A DNA stretch of 64,000 nt from Agarivorans albus (GTDB lineage Bacteria > Pseudomonadota > Gammaproteobacteria > Enterobacterales > Celerinatantimonadaceae), in assembly GCF_019670105.1 (NCBI RefSeq), contig NZ_AP023032.1, positions 3,218,972 to 3,282,971 on the forward strand, written 5' to 3'. The position numbers were made by a program, and so were the translations under genes. The notes under the pieces were generated by a model that saw nothing but the letters and a program-made list of their open reading frames with translations, had not been told where the DNA came from and ran no database searches. How positions within the stretch are numbered: position 1 is the stretch's first letter; each line of letters starts with the position of its first letter. Shown in pieces: positions 48,374-58,354 of this stretch.

Positions 48374-51151
48374 ATGACCAAGTATGGCTTACGCGCCCGC
48401 GTATATATTCTCACTATTATACCTACACTTTTTGTCGGTATCTTGTTGGCGAGCTACTTCACCTTTAATCGAAATCAGCAATTAGATAACTTTGTTATCG
48501 AGCAGGGTGTTAATGTTATTGAGCCTCTCGCCATCGCCAGTGAAGTTGGCCTAAGCCGCTATAACCGGGAAAAAGTAAAATCGCTGATTAGCGTTACTCA
48601 TCGAAAAATGTCACCGTTAATTAAAAGTATTGCAGTGTACGATAAACACAACCAACTTTTTGTAACCAGTAACTACCACCGCAATATTCGCTTGCTACAA
48701 AGCGATCCAGAATTACCGCTGCCGCAATCAACTCAGGTAGAAATTTACCCCAATCGAATTATTTTGCGTGCACCAATCTGGGCCGAAGCCGAAGGTAGTT
48801 TTGCCGCCTTTAGTAACGGAAAACCAGAGCTGCTGGGTTACATCTCAATGCAGTACAACAAAGACCGCGCCTTACTGCTGCAGTTTAGGGATACCACGGT
48901 AGCGCTGTTTATTGTGTTATTTGGCGTACTCATTAGTGTGTTATTCGCCTTCCAATTAAGTAAGCAAGTTACCCAACCCATTACCAACATGGTGAACATT
49001 GTTGACCGGATCCGCCAAGGTCGCTTAGATGCCCGTGTTGATGGCAGTTACACCGGCGAGTTGGGGTTGCTGAAACACGGTATTAACTCCATGGCTAAAT
49101 CGCTAGCCGAATATCATGAGGAAATGCACCAAAGCATTGATCAAGCCACGAGTGATTTGCGTGAAACGCTTGAACAGATTGAAATTCAAAACATTGAATT
49201 AGATATTGCCAAAAAAGAGGCGCAACAAGGCGCTAAGGCGAAATCGGAATTCTTAGCTAACATGAGCCACGAATTAAGAACTCCGTTAAATGGTGTCATT
49301 GGCTTTGCTCGTCAATTGCTTAAAACTCAGCTAAACAGTAATCAAGCCGACTACCTGCTTACCATTGAAAAGTCAGCCAACAATCTACTTGCCATCATTA
49401 ATGACATTCTTGATTTCTCTAAACTAGAAGCAGGAAAACTCAAGCTCGAGCGCATTGATTTTAACTTCCGCGATACCATCAACGACGTGGTAACACTACT
49501 AGCACCAAGTGCTCAAGATAAAAACTTAGAACTTAACTTGCTGATAGAACCTAGTGTGCCAGAAGGTTTACGTGGCGACCCACTGCGTTTACAACAAGTT
49601 TTCACTAACCTACTGGGCAATGCCATTAAGTTTACCCATCAGGGTGAAATTACCGTTGTGATTAGTTTAATCAAGCAACAAGGCCAGCAAGTAGTGCTTA
49701 ATGCTGCGGTGAAAGATACTGGCATTGGTATTTCTAAAGAACAGCAATCGCAACTATTCCAGGCCTTTAAACAAGCAGATACCAGTATTAACCGCGAATA
49801 CGGCGGCACCGGTTTAGGCTTAGTCATTACTCAAAAGCTGGTTCAACACATGGGTGGCGATATCAAACTAAGCTCCGAGCCGGAAAAAGGCGCAGTGTTT
49901 AGTTTCGATATTCACTTAGAGCAGGCCAACATGGTACTGGGAGCCCCGCTGCCACTAACCGCGCTAAGTCAGCTATCTGTGTTGCTATATGAACCACACC
50001 AAGTCAGCCAGTCTGTGATTAGCGGTTTAGCCCAACAGTGGCAATTGCCACTGCAAACCGCAACTGACGATGCTCAATGGCAAAGCGCGATAAAAGACTT
50101 CTCAGGTACAGTAATCATTGGCCATAGCGACTGGCAAACACTCGAGCCCTTACAAAAGAAAATAGCCGAAGCGCTAGAGCGTAGCTCGGAAGTGATTGTA
50201 TTAATCAACTCCAGCGATCCAGATATTCACCAACGGGTTATTGAAGCAGGTGCTAAACACTGCATGAGTAAGCCAATTAACCATCGCAAACTGGCGCAAG
50301 CATTAGTTGATGAGAAGATTGCTGTAAATGATGTTGTTACACCAATGGCAAAAGTTTCCCGCTCAAAACTGGTGTTAAAGGTGCTAGCGGTAGATGACAA
50401 CGCAGCAAACTTAAAACTTATATCAGCAATGCTGCATGAACTGGTTACCCAAGTTGATACCTGTACTAATGGCTTAGAAGCCATCACTAAAGCTGAAGAA
50501 GAAAGTTACGATCTCATCTTAATGGATATCCAAATGCCGATTTTAGATGGCATTAGCGCTACCCAAAAAATTCGCCAGAACAGTAAAAATGAACAAACCC
50601 CAATTATCGCGGTTACTGCGCATGCTCTAGCCGGCGAAAAAGAGCAGCTATTGGGGCAAGGTGTTGATGATTACCTAGCAAAACCCATAGATGAATCGTC
50701 ACTAGAGAAGCTTATCCACCGCTGGCAACCCAATGCTAAATTGCTTAGCCGAGAAGACTTTGCCGCCACCTTGGATCAACCCAAAACCATTGAGTTTGAA
50801 AATGCCAGCCTGTCTTGGCAGCTAGCCATGCAACGCGCTAACAACAACCAAGCATTAGCCATAGATATGTTTGTTATGTTGCAAGACAGCTTTGTAGAGA
50901 TAGAAGAAGCAATCGAGCAGATACTGAATCAGCAAATTAATGCGGATGAGTTTGTGCTGCTAGTTCATCGCTTCCGCGGAGGTTGTGCATATAGTGGTTG
51001 TAAGCGCTTAGAGTCACTTACAACCACCATTGAAGATAGCCTACGTCAGCACGGTGATGTTGCTCAAGTTGAGCCTGAGTTGTTGGAACTAAGTGATGAA
51101 ATTGAAAAGGTCAAACAGGCTGCCAAGCAGTTAAATCAGCAGCTAAGCTAA
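48374..51151 (+). CDS. barA: BarA, hybrid sensor histidine kinase
   Basis: 925 residues (E. coli 918). Two membrane segments (about 9-31 and 176-194) flank a periplasmic domain. HAMP (about 195-248) is followed by HisKA with phosphorylated His299 (SHELRTP), an HATPase (LLGNAIKF, DTGIGIS, GGTGLGL), a degenerate receiver, a true receiver with Asp718 (ILMDIQMP) and an HPt domain with His865 (HRFRGG). It phosphorylates UvrY/GacA-type regulators to turn on Csr small RNAs that titrate CsrA, whose gene is also in this window. It is divergent from rlmD, as in E. coli. Confidence 0.96.
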   Translation: MTKYGLRARVYILTIIPTLFVGILLASYFTFNRNQQLDNFVIEQGVNVIEPLAIASEVGLSRYNREKVKSLISVTHRKMSPLIKSIAVYDKHNQLFVTSNYHRNIRLLQSDPELPLPQSTQVEIYPNRIILRAPIWAEAEGSFAAFSNGKPELLGYISMQYNKDRALLLQFRDTTVALFIVLFGVLISVLFAFQLSKQVTQPITNMVNIVDRIRQGRLDARVDGSYTGELGLLKHGINSMAKSLAEYHEEMHQSIDQATSDLRETLEQIEIQNIELDIAKKEAQQGAKAKSEFLANMSHELRTPLNGVIGFARQLLKTQLNSNQADYLLTIEKSANNLLAIINDILDFSKLEAGKLKLERIDFNFRDTINDVVTLLAPSAQDKNLELNLLIEPSVPEGLRGDPLRLQQVFTNLLGNAIKFTHQGEITVVISLIKQQGQQVVLNAAVKDTGIGISKEQQSQLFQAFKQADTSINREYGGTGLGLVITQKLVQHMGGDIKLSSEPEKGAVFSFDIHLEQANMVLGAPLPLTALSQLSVLLYEPHQVSQSVISGLAQQWQLPLQTATDDAQWQSAIKDFSGTVIIGHSDWQTLEPLQKKIAEALERSSEVIVLINSSDPDIHQRVIEAGAKHCMSKPINHRKLAQALVDEKIAVNDVVTPMAKVSRSKLVLKVLAVDDNAANLKLISAMLHELVTQVDTCTNGLEAITKAEEESYDLILMDIQMPILDGISATQKIRQNSKNEQTPIIAVTAHALAGEKEQLLGQGVDDYLAKPIDESSLEKLIHRWQPNAKLLSREDFAATLDQPKTIEFENASLSWQLAMQRANNNQALAIDMFVMLQDSFVEIEEAIEQILNQQINADEFVLLVHRFRGGCAYSGCKRLESLTTTIEDSLRQHGDVAQVEPELLELSDEIEKVKQAAKQLNQQLS

Positions 51152-51176
51152 GCTTCCAAGGTATTTGGCGCAAAAT

Positions 51177-51201
51177 AAAAGCCGCTATTATGCGGCTTTT
51201 T
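51177..51201. terminator. Terminator after barA
   Basis: AAAAGCCGC (51177-51185), 6-base loop, GCGGCTTTTTT (51192 on). An A-run on the left lets it also serve the convergent gene at 51230. Confidence 0.88.
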
Positions 51202-51229
51202 TCTTTGGCAATCATTGTTAGCAAGCTCA

Positions 51230-51529
51230 CTAAATATCTTGATTAGCTTCTTGCTCTTTAAGGAAGCGACCGGTTAATACTTGACCGCGATTACGATTAC
51301 AGTACCAGTTATAAAATGGGTAGCTAACCAAACCAAATAAGGCTGTTACTAACGCATTACTAAACGGCGAAATAATCATAGGCAATATTGCCTGAATAAT
51401 GTTGCCACCATTCATTACCGTATAAATAAGTAATGCCAAACCAGCAATCACACCCACACCAAAACCTACCAAGGCTAATAACTTCATTAGACCAAACAGG
51501 TCTAACTGAACGCGATATCGTTCAACCAA
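51230..51529 (-). CDS. Conserved small membrane protein
   Basis: 99 residues. Two hydrophobic stretches (about 15-37, LLALVGFGVGVIAGLALLIYTV, and 45-70, with IISPFSNALVTALFGLVSYPFYNWYC) are flanked by charged ends. A similar size and pattern (MVERYRVQLDLFGL start) occurs in hypothetical proteins of Vibrio, as I recall. It follows acpS by 15 bases and could be the last gene of the rpoE to acpS series. No function can be assigned. Confidence 0.75.
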   Translation of the reverse strand: MVERYRVQLDLFGLMKLLALVGFGVGVIAGLALLIYTVMNGGNIIQAILPMIISPFSNALVTALFGLVSYPFYNWYCNRNRGQVLTGRFLKEQEANQDI

Positions 51530-51543
51530 TGTTCTTCTCCTAA

Positions 51544-51918
51544 TTAGCGCTCTAGTACTACGGTAGCTACCGCGTAGTCACGCTCATCACTAATACTAAT
51601 AAACTGGCTGCTTACCTCAAGCTTCTCGCACAAGGCCATTGCAGCGCCGCTAAATACCAACTCAGGTTTGCCAAATTGGTTATTGGATACTTCTATTTGT
51701 TGAAAACCAACACCTTTGGCAATTCCTGTTCCCAGTGCTTTTGCAGCTGCTTCTTTGGCAGCAAATCGTTTTGCTAAAAAACGCGCTGGGGCAGCATGTT
51801 GCTCAAACCGCGCAAATTCAGCTTCGGTTAATACCCGCTTAGCCAATGCATGCATTTGCTTGCTATTGGCTATTCGCTCTACTTGAACGATATCGGTACC
51901 TAAACCTACAATCGCCAC
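51544..51918 (-). CDS. acpS: AcpS, holo-ACP synthase
   Basis: 124 residues (E. coli 126). The Mg site includes GLGTDIVQVERI at the start (Asp9) and KRFAAKEAAAKALGTGI (Glu57 region). It transfers 4'-phosphopantetheine from CoA to acyl carrier protein. It follows pdxJ by 3 bases, the classical pdxJ-acpS pair. Confidence 0.96.
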   Translation of the reverse strand: MAIVGLGTDIVQVERIANSKQMHALAKRVLTEAEFARFEQHAAPARFLAKRFAAKEAAAKALGTGIAKGVGFQQIEVSNNQFGKPELVFSGAAMALCEKLEVSSQFISISDERDYAVATVVLER

Positions 51919-51921
51919 AGT

Positions 51922-52662
51922 TTATGCTTCACCTTGGCGAGCTTGAACCATCAAGGTTTTCATTTCACGCACGGCTGCATCCATGCCAACCATTACTGCA
52001 CGAGCAATAATCGCATGACCAATGTTAAGTTCAATAATTTCTGGCATAGCAGCAATCGGCAATACATTATGGTAATGCAAGCCATGGCCAGCATTTACTT
52101 TTAAGCCTTTGTCTGCAGCATAACTGGCCGCAGCGGCAATCTTTTTCAGTTCAGCTTGCTGCTCGGCTTCATCTTCGGCATCGGCATAATGACCAGTGTG
52201 TAGCTCAATGAATGGCGCACCAGATGCAGTAGAAGCATCAATTTGCTCATCATCGGCATCGATAAATAGCGAAACTAAAATACCCGCGTCAGTTAGCTTA
52301 GTAACAGCTTCGGTGATTTTTTCAAGATTGCCAACAACATCCAGACCACCTTCGGTGGTTAACTCTTCACGCTTTTCTGGCACCAAACACACAAAGTGAG
52401 GTTTGTGCTCACAAGCAATGGCTACCATCTCGTCGGTAACAGCCATTTCTAGGTTTAAGCGGGTTTGCACCGTTTGACTCATGATAGCAACATCACGGTC
52501 AACAATATGACGACGGTCTTCTCTTAAATGAATGGTAATACCATCAGCGCCAGCCATCTCGGCAATACCAGCAGCAAGCACAGGATCTGGGTATGTCGTG
52601 CCGCGTGCTTGGCGAAGTGTGGCGATATGATCAACATTTACGCCTAATAAAATCTCACTCAC
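51922..52662 (-). CDS. pdxJ: PdxJ, pyridoxine 5'-phosphate synthase
   Basis: 246 residues. It begins [18 protein letters not shown], with HLREDRRHI (substrate-binding His and Arg) and [12 protein letters not shown] (catalytic His) further on. It condenses DXP with 3-amino-2-oxopropyl phosphate, closing the vitamin B6 ring. Located between recO and acpS, as usual. Confidence 0.97.
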   Translation of the reverse strand: MSEILLGVNVDHIATLRQARGTTYPDPVLAAGIAEMAGADGITIHLREDRRHIVDRDVAIMSQTVQTRLNLEMAVTDEMVAIACEHKPHFVCLVPEKREELTTEGGLDVVGNLEKITEAVTKLTDAGILVSLFIDADDEQIDASTASGAPFIELHTGHYADAEDEAEQQAELKKIAAAASYAADKGLKVNAGHGLHYHNVLPIAAMPEIIELNIGHAIIARAVMVGMDAAVREMKTLMVQARQGEA

Positions 52663-52686
52663 AAATATTCCTTTTTCAACAAGGCC

Positions 52687-53394
52687 TTAATTGAAGGCTC
52701 TATTGGTAGTTTTAATTTGACTGAACAATTTGCGACTGGTCAACTCTCTGCCATTGAGCAGTTGGGCAATCACAATTCGACAAAATCTTTTGGCACATAA
52801 TAAGTGTTGTGCTTGCTGTGGGTCAAAAGCTAATAACATAAGTATTTCCTGATAGCTAAATTCCACCTGCGAAAAGCGGCTGTTGCTAACCACAAAACCT
52901 TCATGCAACCGGTATTGATAGCTAAGACCTTGAGCGAATTCTTGCGGCTCGGCTAGGGCAAAACCCAATTCAGCCACCAACAACAGCTCAAACTCGCGCA
53001 AACACCCCTCTAAAGGCTGTTGTTTGGCTAAGGCCATTAAGCTGTCTTGATAATGATGATACAAGTTTGGATAAGCGGTATTTTCTTCCAGCAAGTAATA
53101 GAGCAGCTCATTAAGGTAAAGGGTGCTATAAAGATATTGTCCAAACAGCGGTAGCGCTAAATTACTGGCTTCAACCTGCTTAAAGTTACGTAAACTGCCT
53201 TTACCACTAAGCTCAACTAATAGAGGAACGCCGGGTTGCAATATGCCTCGCCACTTAGAGCGTTTCGCTCTAGCCCCGCGAGCCACAGCACTCACTTTGC
53301 CATATTCGAGGGTAAACAGCTGAACTAACAAACTGGTTTCTCGATATGGCCGCGTATGAATAACAAACGCGGGTGTGAGTGCCTGTTCAGGCAA
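52687..53394 (-). CDS. recO: RecO, recombination mediator
   Basis: 235 residues (E. coli 242). The N-terminal OB fold has FVIHTRPYRETSLLVQLFT and KVSAVARGARAKRSKWRGILQPG, the usual start of RecO; the C-terminal helical part has LFGQYLYSTLYLNELLYYLL. It loads RecA with RecR at gaps. The gene starts 2 bases after era. Confidence 0.94.
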   Translation of the reverse strand: MPEQALTPAFVIHTRPYRETSLLVQLFTLEYGKVSAVARGARAKRSKWRGILQPGVPLLVELSGKGSLRNFKQVEASNLALPLFGQYLYSTLYLNELLYYLLEENTAYPNLYHHYQDSLMALAKQQPLEGCLREFELLLVAELGFALAEPQEFAQGLSYQYRLHEGFVVSNSRFSQVEFSYQEILMLLAFDPQQAQHLLCAKRFCRIVIAQLLNGRELTSRKLFSQIKTTNRAFN

Positions 53395-53396
53395 GC

Positions 53397-54296
53397 TTAT
53401 TCGTCTCCGTAACCTAGACTACGCAAAGCGCGTTCGTCGTCAGCCCAACCAGATTTAACTTTAACCCACATCTCCAAGAATACTTTGTTATCAAACAAAC
53501 GCTCCATGTCTAGACGGGCTTCTTTACCGATGGTTTTTAACTTATCGCCTTTACTGCCAATAATCATGCGCTTTTGACTAGGGCGTTCTACCAAAATAAG
53601 TGCGTTAATTTGGTAAACACCGTTTTCTTGCATTTTGAACTGCTCAATTTCTACGGTGGTAGAATATGGTAGTTCTTGGCCAGTAAATCGCATCAACTTT
53701 TCACGCACAATTTCTGCCGCCATAAAGCGTGAAGAGCGATCGGTAATGTAATCTTCTGGGAAGAAGTGCACGTTCTCAGGCAAGGTTTGCTGTGCCCAAT
53801 CACGCAGCTGTTCAACATTTTTCCCCTGCTTAGCGGAAATAGGCAGAATATGAGAAAAGTCGAATTTCTCCTGCATCATTTGCATGTGCGGAAACAGCTC
53901 TTCTTTTTCTTGTACGTTATCCACTTTGTTAATTGCCAATACAACTGGCACTTTCAAGTGGCGCAACTTGCCTAAAACCAACTCATCATCGGGGTTCCAC
54001 TTGGTACCTTCAACCACAAAGATCACCATCGAAACATCGCCCAGCGAACTGGTAGCAGCTCGGTTCATTAAGCGGTTAATTGCCCGCTGTTCTTCAATGT
54101 GTAAACCCGGCGTATCAACAAAAATTGTTTGATAAATATCATCGGTATCAATGCCCAAAATACGGTGGCGCGTAGTTTGTGGCTTTTTAGATGTAATGCT
54201 TACCTTTTGGCCTAAAATAGCATTCAGTAAGGTCGATTTACCCACATTTGGACGACCAACAATGGCTACAAAGCCACAACGGGTATCATAGTTCAT
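53397..54296 (-). CDS. era: Era, ribosome-assembly GTPase
   Basis: 299 residues (E. coli 301). GTPase motifs are GRPNVGKST (G1), DTPGLH (G3) and NKVDNV (G4); the C-terminal KH domain holds [15 protein letters not shown] for rRNA binding. It helps mature 16S rRNA and 30S subunits. It overlaps rnc by 4 bases, so RNase III and Era are made together. Confidence 0.98.
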   Translation of the reverse strand: MNYDTRCGFVAIVGRPNVGKSTLLNAILGQKVSITSKKPQTTRHRILGIDTDDIYQTIFVDTPGLHIEEQRAINRLMNRAATSSLGDVSMVIFVVEGTKWNPDDELVLGKLRHLKVPVVLAINKVDNVQEKEELFPHMQMMQEKFDFSHILPISAKQGKNVEQLRDWAQQTLPENVHFFPEDYITDRSSRFMAAEIVREKLMRFTGQELPYSTTVEIEQFKMQENGVYQINALILVERPSQKRMIIGSKGDKLKTIGKEARLDMERLFDNKVFLEMWVKVKSGWADDERALRSLGYGDE

Positions 54297-54970
54297 ACTA
54301 AACGCTCCAATACCAATTCAGCCGCCACCTGCTCGGCCTTGCGGCGGCTAGTGCTAATCCCAATAATAGGCTTTTCCAAACCTTCTACTGAGCAGCTTAC
54401 GGTAAATTGCTGATTATGAGCTTCGCCTTTAATTTCAACGACTTGATAATCAGGTAAGGCTTGCTTTCTAGACTGTAGTATTTCTTGCAATCTAGTTTTA
54501 GGATCTTTCTGGCTAAGGCCTGGTTCTATAGTATTTAAGCGATCTTTATACCAACGCAAAAGCATTTCTTTGGCGCTATCGTTACCGCTATCTAAATATA
54601 CAGCGCCGATAATAGCTTCAACGGCATCGGCCAATATTGACTCACGGCGAAAACCACCGCTTTTCAATTCACCAGGACCAAGCTTAATATACTCGCCTAA
54701 TTCAAAACTGCGCGCTAACTCAGCTAGGGTTTTCCCCTTTACTAAGGTTGAGCGCATGGGGCTTAAATCGCCTTCCGACACATCTGGAAAGCGGTGATAC
54801 AGTTCGTCGGCAATTACCCAACTAAGCACTGCATCCCCTAAAAACTCGAGACGCTCGTTATGCACGCCACCAGCACTGCGGTGAGTAAGCGCTAGGTGCA
54901 ATAAACTGTCATCTTTAAATGTATACCCTATAGCACGCTGCAAGCGTTCTGGGTTTGAGCTAATCATCAT
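54293..54970 (-). CDS. rnc: Rnc, ribonuclease III
   Basis: 225 residues (E. coli 226). The signature [19 protein letters not shown] (about 39-57) carries catalytic acids, and the second set is in [19 protein letters not shown] double-stranded RNA-binding domain occupies about 153-225. It cuts double-stranded RNA including rRNA precursors. ATGATG at the start allows two adjacent initiations. It overlaps era and lies 4 bases after lepB. Confidence 0.97.
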   Translation of the reverse strand: MMISSNPERLQRAIGYTFKDDSLLHLALTHRSAGGVHNERLEFLGDAVLSWVIADELYHRFPDVSEGDLSPMRSTLVKGKTLAELARSFELGEYIKLGPGELKSGGFRRESILADAVEAIIGAVYLDSGNDSAKEMLLRWYKDRLNTIEPGLSQKDPKTRLQEILQSRKQALPDYQVVEIKGEAHNQQFTVSCSVEGLEKPIIGISTSRRKAEQVAAELVLERLV

Positions 54971-54974
54971 CTAC

Positions 54975-55889
54975 CTACTTGATCGCGCCAATGCGATTAA
55001 ATCGAACACCTGTGGGTATCCATCCCGGTAATACTGAATCTTCAGCACGCTCAAATTCAAAGCTAATCCATATTGCTACCGCTTTGCCCACTAAGTGGTC
55101 GTCTGATACAAACCCCCAGTAGCGACTATCGGTACTGTTATCACGGTTGTCACCGAAGGCTAAATAGTGGCCTTCTGGTACAATCCACTCATCTTTAGCC
55201 GTGCCCGGCTGTTGATAGAAGTATTGCACACGATCTGGTGCTGCAGGATTTATCAAAATCTCGTGCTCAACTTCTGCTAGGCTCTCTCGATAATTCTCTA
55301 GAGCCATTGGACCTTGTTTAAAACGCCCCGAAACTTCAAAATCCAAGGGTACAGGTTTTAGCTCAGGACAAGGTTTAGCTTCACACTTAGGTTGAATAAA
55401 CAGCTGCTTACCACGATATATCACTCTGTCGCCAGGCAGGCCAACAATGCGCTTAATGTAATCAATACGGGTATCTTGAGGGTACTTGAATACCGCAATA
55501 TCACCACGTTCAGGCGAACCAGTTTCAACAATAGTGCTACGAGTAACTGGATCTTTTAAGCCGTAAGCAAACTTTTCAACCAAGATAAAGTCGCCCACTA
55601 ACAGCGTGGGCATCATCGAGCCAGAAGGAATTTGGAAAGGCTCGTAAATAAACGAACGCAGCACCATCACAATCGCAATAACCGGAAACACCGAGCGACC
55701 ATTCTCAATCCAGCTTGGTGGTGTGGTTATCTTTTCTTCTGCATCGTTAGGCAAGTCGCCACCTGCAGCGGTGCGAGCATCCTGCAGTTTTAGTTCGCGC
55801 TGCTTTTCCCAGTGAAACTTATCTAAGGCCCAAATAATGCCCGTAACAAACGTAGCAATTACCAGAATTAGCGGAAATATTGTGGCCAT
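54975..55889 (-). CDS. lepB: LepB, signal peptidase I
   Basis: 304 residues from the ATG at 55889, chosen because AAGGA lies just upstream; it starts one base after the lepA stop. Numbered so, the catalytic Ser91 (IPSGSMMPT) and Lys146 (RIDYIKRIVGLPGD) fall at the same positions as in E. coli. GDNRDNSTDSRYWGFV is a further signature. One or two N-terminal membrane helices anchor it. It removes signal peptides of exported proteins. Cotranscribed with lepA. Confidence 0.97.
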   Translation of the reverse strand: MATIFPLILVIATFVTGIIWALDKFHWEKQRELKLQDARTAAGGDLPNDAEEKITTPPSWIENGRSVFPVIAIVMVLRSFIYEPFQIPSGSMMPTLLVGDFILVEKFAYGLKDPVTRSTIVETGSPERGDIAVFKYPQDTRIDYIKRIVGLPGDRVIYRGKQLFIQPKCEAKPCPELKPVPLDFEVSGRFKQGPMALENYRESLAEVEHEILINPAAPDRVQYFYQQPGTAKDEWIVPEGHYLAFGDNRDNSTDSRYWGFVSDDHLVGKAVAIWISFEFERAEDSVLPGWIPTGVRFNRIGAIK

Positions 55890-55890
55890 G

Positions 55891-57690
55891 TTAATCCTTA
55901 CCAATATGAAGTACGGCTAAAAACGCTTCTTGAGGCACTTCCACGTTGCCTACTTGCTTCATACGTTTTTTACCTTCTTTCTGCTTCGCTAGCAGCTTCT
56001 TCTTACGACTTACGTCACCACCATAACACTTGGCGATTACGTTTTTGCGAAGTTGTTTAACCGTAGAACGAGCAATAATGTGCATGCCAATAGATGCTTG
56101 AATCGCGATATCAAACATTTGACGTGGAATAAGCTCTTTCATCTTATCAACTACCTGACGCCCACGAGATTCAGAGTGATCTTTGTGAGTAATCAAGGCT
56201 AGCGCATCAACTCTATCGCCGTTAATCATGATATCTACACGCACCATGTTAGCAGCATTAAAGTACTTGAAGTTGTAATCCAAAGACGCATAGCCACGGC
56301 TGGTAGACTTAAGTTTATCGAAGAAATCCAACACAACTTCAGCCATTGGTATTTCATAAGTTAAGGCAACTTGCTTACCGTGATAAGCCATGTTCTTTTG
56401 GATGCCGCGCTTTTCTACACACAGAGTAATTACATTACCTAAGTATTCTTGAGGAACCAGAATATTTACTTCGGCAATTGGCTCGCGAATCTCTGCAATA
56501 TTGTTAGTAGGTGGTAACTTAGCAGGACTATCTACATAGATAACTTCGCCTTTGTTCATCTCGACTTCGTAAATTACGGTTGGCGCTGTAGTGATTAAAT
56601 CAAGATCGTATTCACGCTCTAAACGCTCTTGAATAATTTCCATGTGCAACATGCCTAAGAAACCACAACGGAAACCAAAACCTAAAGCGGTAGAGTTTTC
56701 TGGCTCATAAAATAACGAAGAATCGTTAAGGCTTAACTTAGCTAGCGCATCACGGAAGTTTTCATACTCATCAGAACTGGTAGGAAACAAACCCGCGTAT
56801 ACCTGGGGTTTTACTTTTTTAAATCCAGGCAAGGCTTCGGTAGAGCCATTTTTTTGGGTAGTTAAGGTATCACCAACCGGTGCGCCCAAAATTTCTTTAA
56901 TACCAGCGATTACGTAACCTACTTCACCGGTTTTTAATACTCCGGTATTGGTTTGTTTAGGAGTAAATATACCCACTTCGTTAATCACATGTGCTTGGCC
57001 CGTAGACATTACTGTCATGCGCTCGCCTGCTCTTAACTCACCGCTTTTAATACGTACTAGCGATACAACGCCTTGGTAGTTATCGAACCATGAATCAATA
57101 ATTAGCGCCTGTAGCGGAGCCGTATCATCACCTTCTGGTGGCGGTACGTCACGCACAATGGTTTCTAATACATCTTCAATACCTAGGCCTGTTTTAGCTG
57201 AACAAACCGTTGCATCGGTGGCATCAATACCTACGATATCTTCAATTTCTTCCGCTACGCGGTCTGGATCTGCCTGTGGTAAATCAATTTTGTTTAGTAC
57301 TGGAATAACTTCTAAGTCCATTTCCATAGCGGTATAACAGTTCGCTAAGGTTTGGGCTTCTACGCCTTGCGCAGCGTCAACAACCAGTAAAGCACCTTCA
57401 CATGCCGCCAGTGAACGTGACACTTCATAAGTGAAGTCAACGTGTCCTGGGGTATCAATAAAGTTAAGCTGATAGGTTTCACCGTCTTTAGCGGTGTAAT
57501 CCAAGGTTACACTTTGTGCTTTAATGGTAATTCCGCGTTCGCGCTCTAAGTCCATAGAGTCAAGAACCTGCGCTTCCATTTCGCGCGCGCTCAATCCACC
57601 ACAGTGTTGAATCAGGCGATCAGATAAGGTCGATTTGCCATGGTCGATATGGGCAATAATCGAAAAGTTACGAATATTCTTATTTATCAA
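55891..57690 (-). CDS. lepA: LepA (EF4), translational GTPase
   Basis: 599 residues, as in E. coli. The start [23 protein letters not shown] is the G1 region; DTPGHVDF and NKIDLP follow. The C-terminal LepA-specific domain ends in [25 protein letters not shown]. It acts on the ribosome in initiation and back-translocation. A 200-base gap before rseC holds the terminator of the rpoE operon (57853-57877). Confidence 0.98.
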   Translation of the reverse strand: MINKNIRNFSIIAHIDHGKSTLSDRLIQHCGGLSAREMEAQVLDSMDLERERGITIKAQSVTLDYTAKDGETYQLNFIDTPGHVDFTYEVSRSLAACEGALLVVDAAQGVEAQTLANCYTAMEMDLEVIPVLNKIDLPQADPDRVAEEIEDIVGIDATDATVCSAKTGLGIEDVLETIVRDVPPPEGDDTAPLQALIIDSWFDNYQGVVSLVRIKSGELRAGERMTVMSTGQAHVINEVGIFTPKQTNTGVLKTGEVGYVIAGIKEILGAPVGDTLTTQKNGSTEALPGFKKVKPQVYAGLFPTSSDEYENFRDALAKLSLNDSSLFYEPENSTALGFGFRCGFLGMLHMEIIQERLEREYDLDLITTAPTVIYEVEMNKGEVIYVDSPAKLPPTNNIAEIREPIAEVNILVPQEYLGNVITLCVEKRGIQKNMAYHGKQVALTYEIPMAEVVLDFFDKLKSTSRGYASLDYNFKYFNAANMVRVDIMINGDRVDALALITHKDHSESRGRQVVDKMKELIPRQMFDIAIQASIGMHIIARSTVKQLRKNVIAKCYGGDVSRKKKLLAKQKEGKKRMKQVGNVEVPQEAFLAVLHIGKD

Positions 57691-57852
57691 GAGCTTACCT
57701 ATAAAAAGTCATCTATACGCGAATTAAGATTCGCTTTTCTTAAAAATGCAGCAATCGCGCATTATATCGTTGACGCGGATACTACCACAATCCACTCAGA
57801 ACCAAAAAAAATGCAGGCTTAAATTAGTAATTGTTTTGTATTCCCTAAAATC

Positions 57853-57877
57853 AAAAAACGCCCATTACAGGGCGCTT
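57853..57877 (-). terminator. Terminator of the rpoE-rseABC operon
   Basis: On the minus strand CGCCC (57870-57874 as GGGCG on plus) pairs across TGTAAT with GGGCG, followed by TTTTTTGATTTT. It separates rseC from lepA. Confidence 0.75.
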
Positions 57878-57889
57878 TCTAAAAGAAGT

Positions 57890-58354
57890 TTATTGCTTAG
57901 CATGCATTTGGGGGCGATATCGGGGCTGCCGTGCAAAGTAACGAGTAAAGCCACGAACCAATAAAAAGCCTAGGGCTAAACCTAGTAAGGTGCAGATGGC
58001 AATAGCCCATTCACCAGCAAAGCCTTGCATAGTGATAAATTTACCGAATGCTGCGCCTATAATCAGCATGGCGATGGGAACAAGATAAACAAGCAATGCA
58101 CTTTGCAGCATGTTTTTGGCGTTCAAGGCTAACTCTATCTGGTCCCCCACCTCAACCGTTTCAGTAAGCTTTACCTGAAGCTGATGAACCCGAGTAGGAA
58201 AGGCTTTAGCTATCGCACTATTTCCGCAATTGTCTGCACTGGCACAACTGCCACAAGCACTTTTACTTACACATTCAACTTTCGCGTAACCGTCACTTAC
58301 CTCAACAACCTTGGCTGTTTCGATGATTAATGCGGAATTACTGGGCCGGCTCAA
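57890..58354 (-). CDS. rseC: RseC, inner-membrane regulator
   Basis: About 154 residues. Four Cys in CVSKSACGSCASADNCGNS (about 30-48) and two membrane segments (about 86-105 and 115-132) match RseC. No ATG fits: the likely start is TTG at 58354, with GAGAAG upstream, inside the end of rseB; another TTG at 58378 exists. RseC affects sigma-E signalling and SoxR reduction in E. coli. Last gene of rpoE-rseABC. Confidence 0.9.
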   Translation of the reverse strand: MSRPSNSALIIETAKVVEVSDGYAKVECVSKSACGSCASADNCGNSAIAKAFPTRVHQLQVKLTETVEVGDQIELALNAKNMLQSALLVYLVPIAMLIIGAAFGKFITMQGFAGEWAIAICTLLGLALGFLLVRGFTRYFARQPRYRPQMHAKQ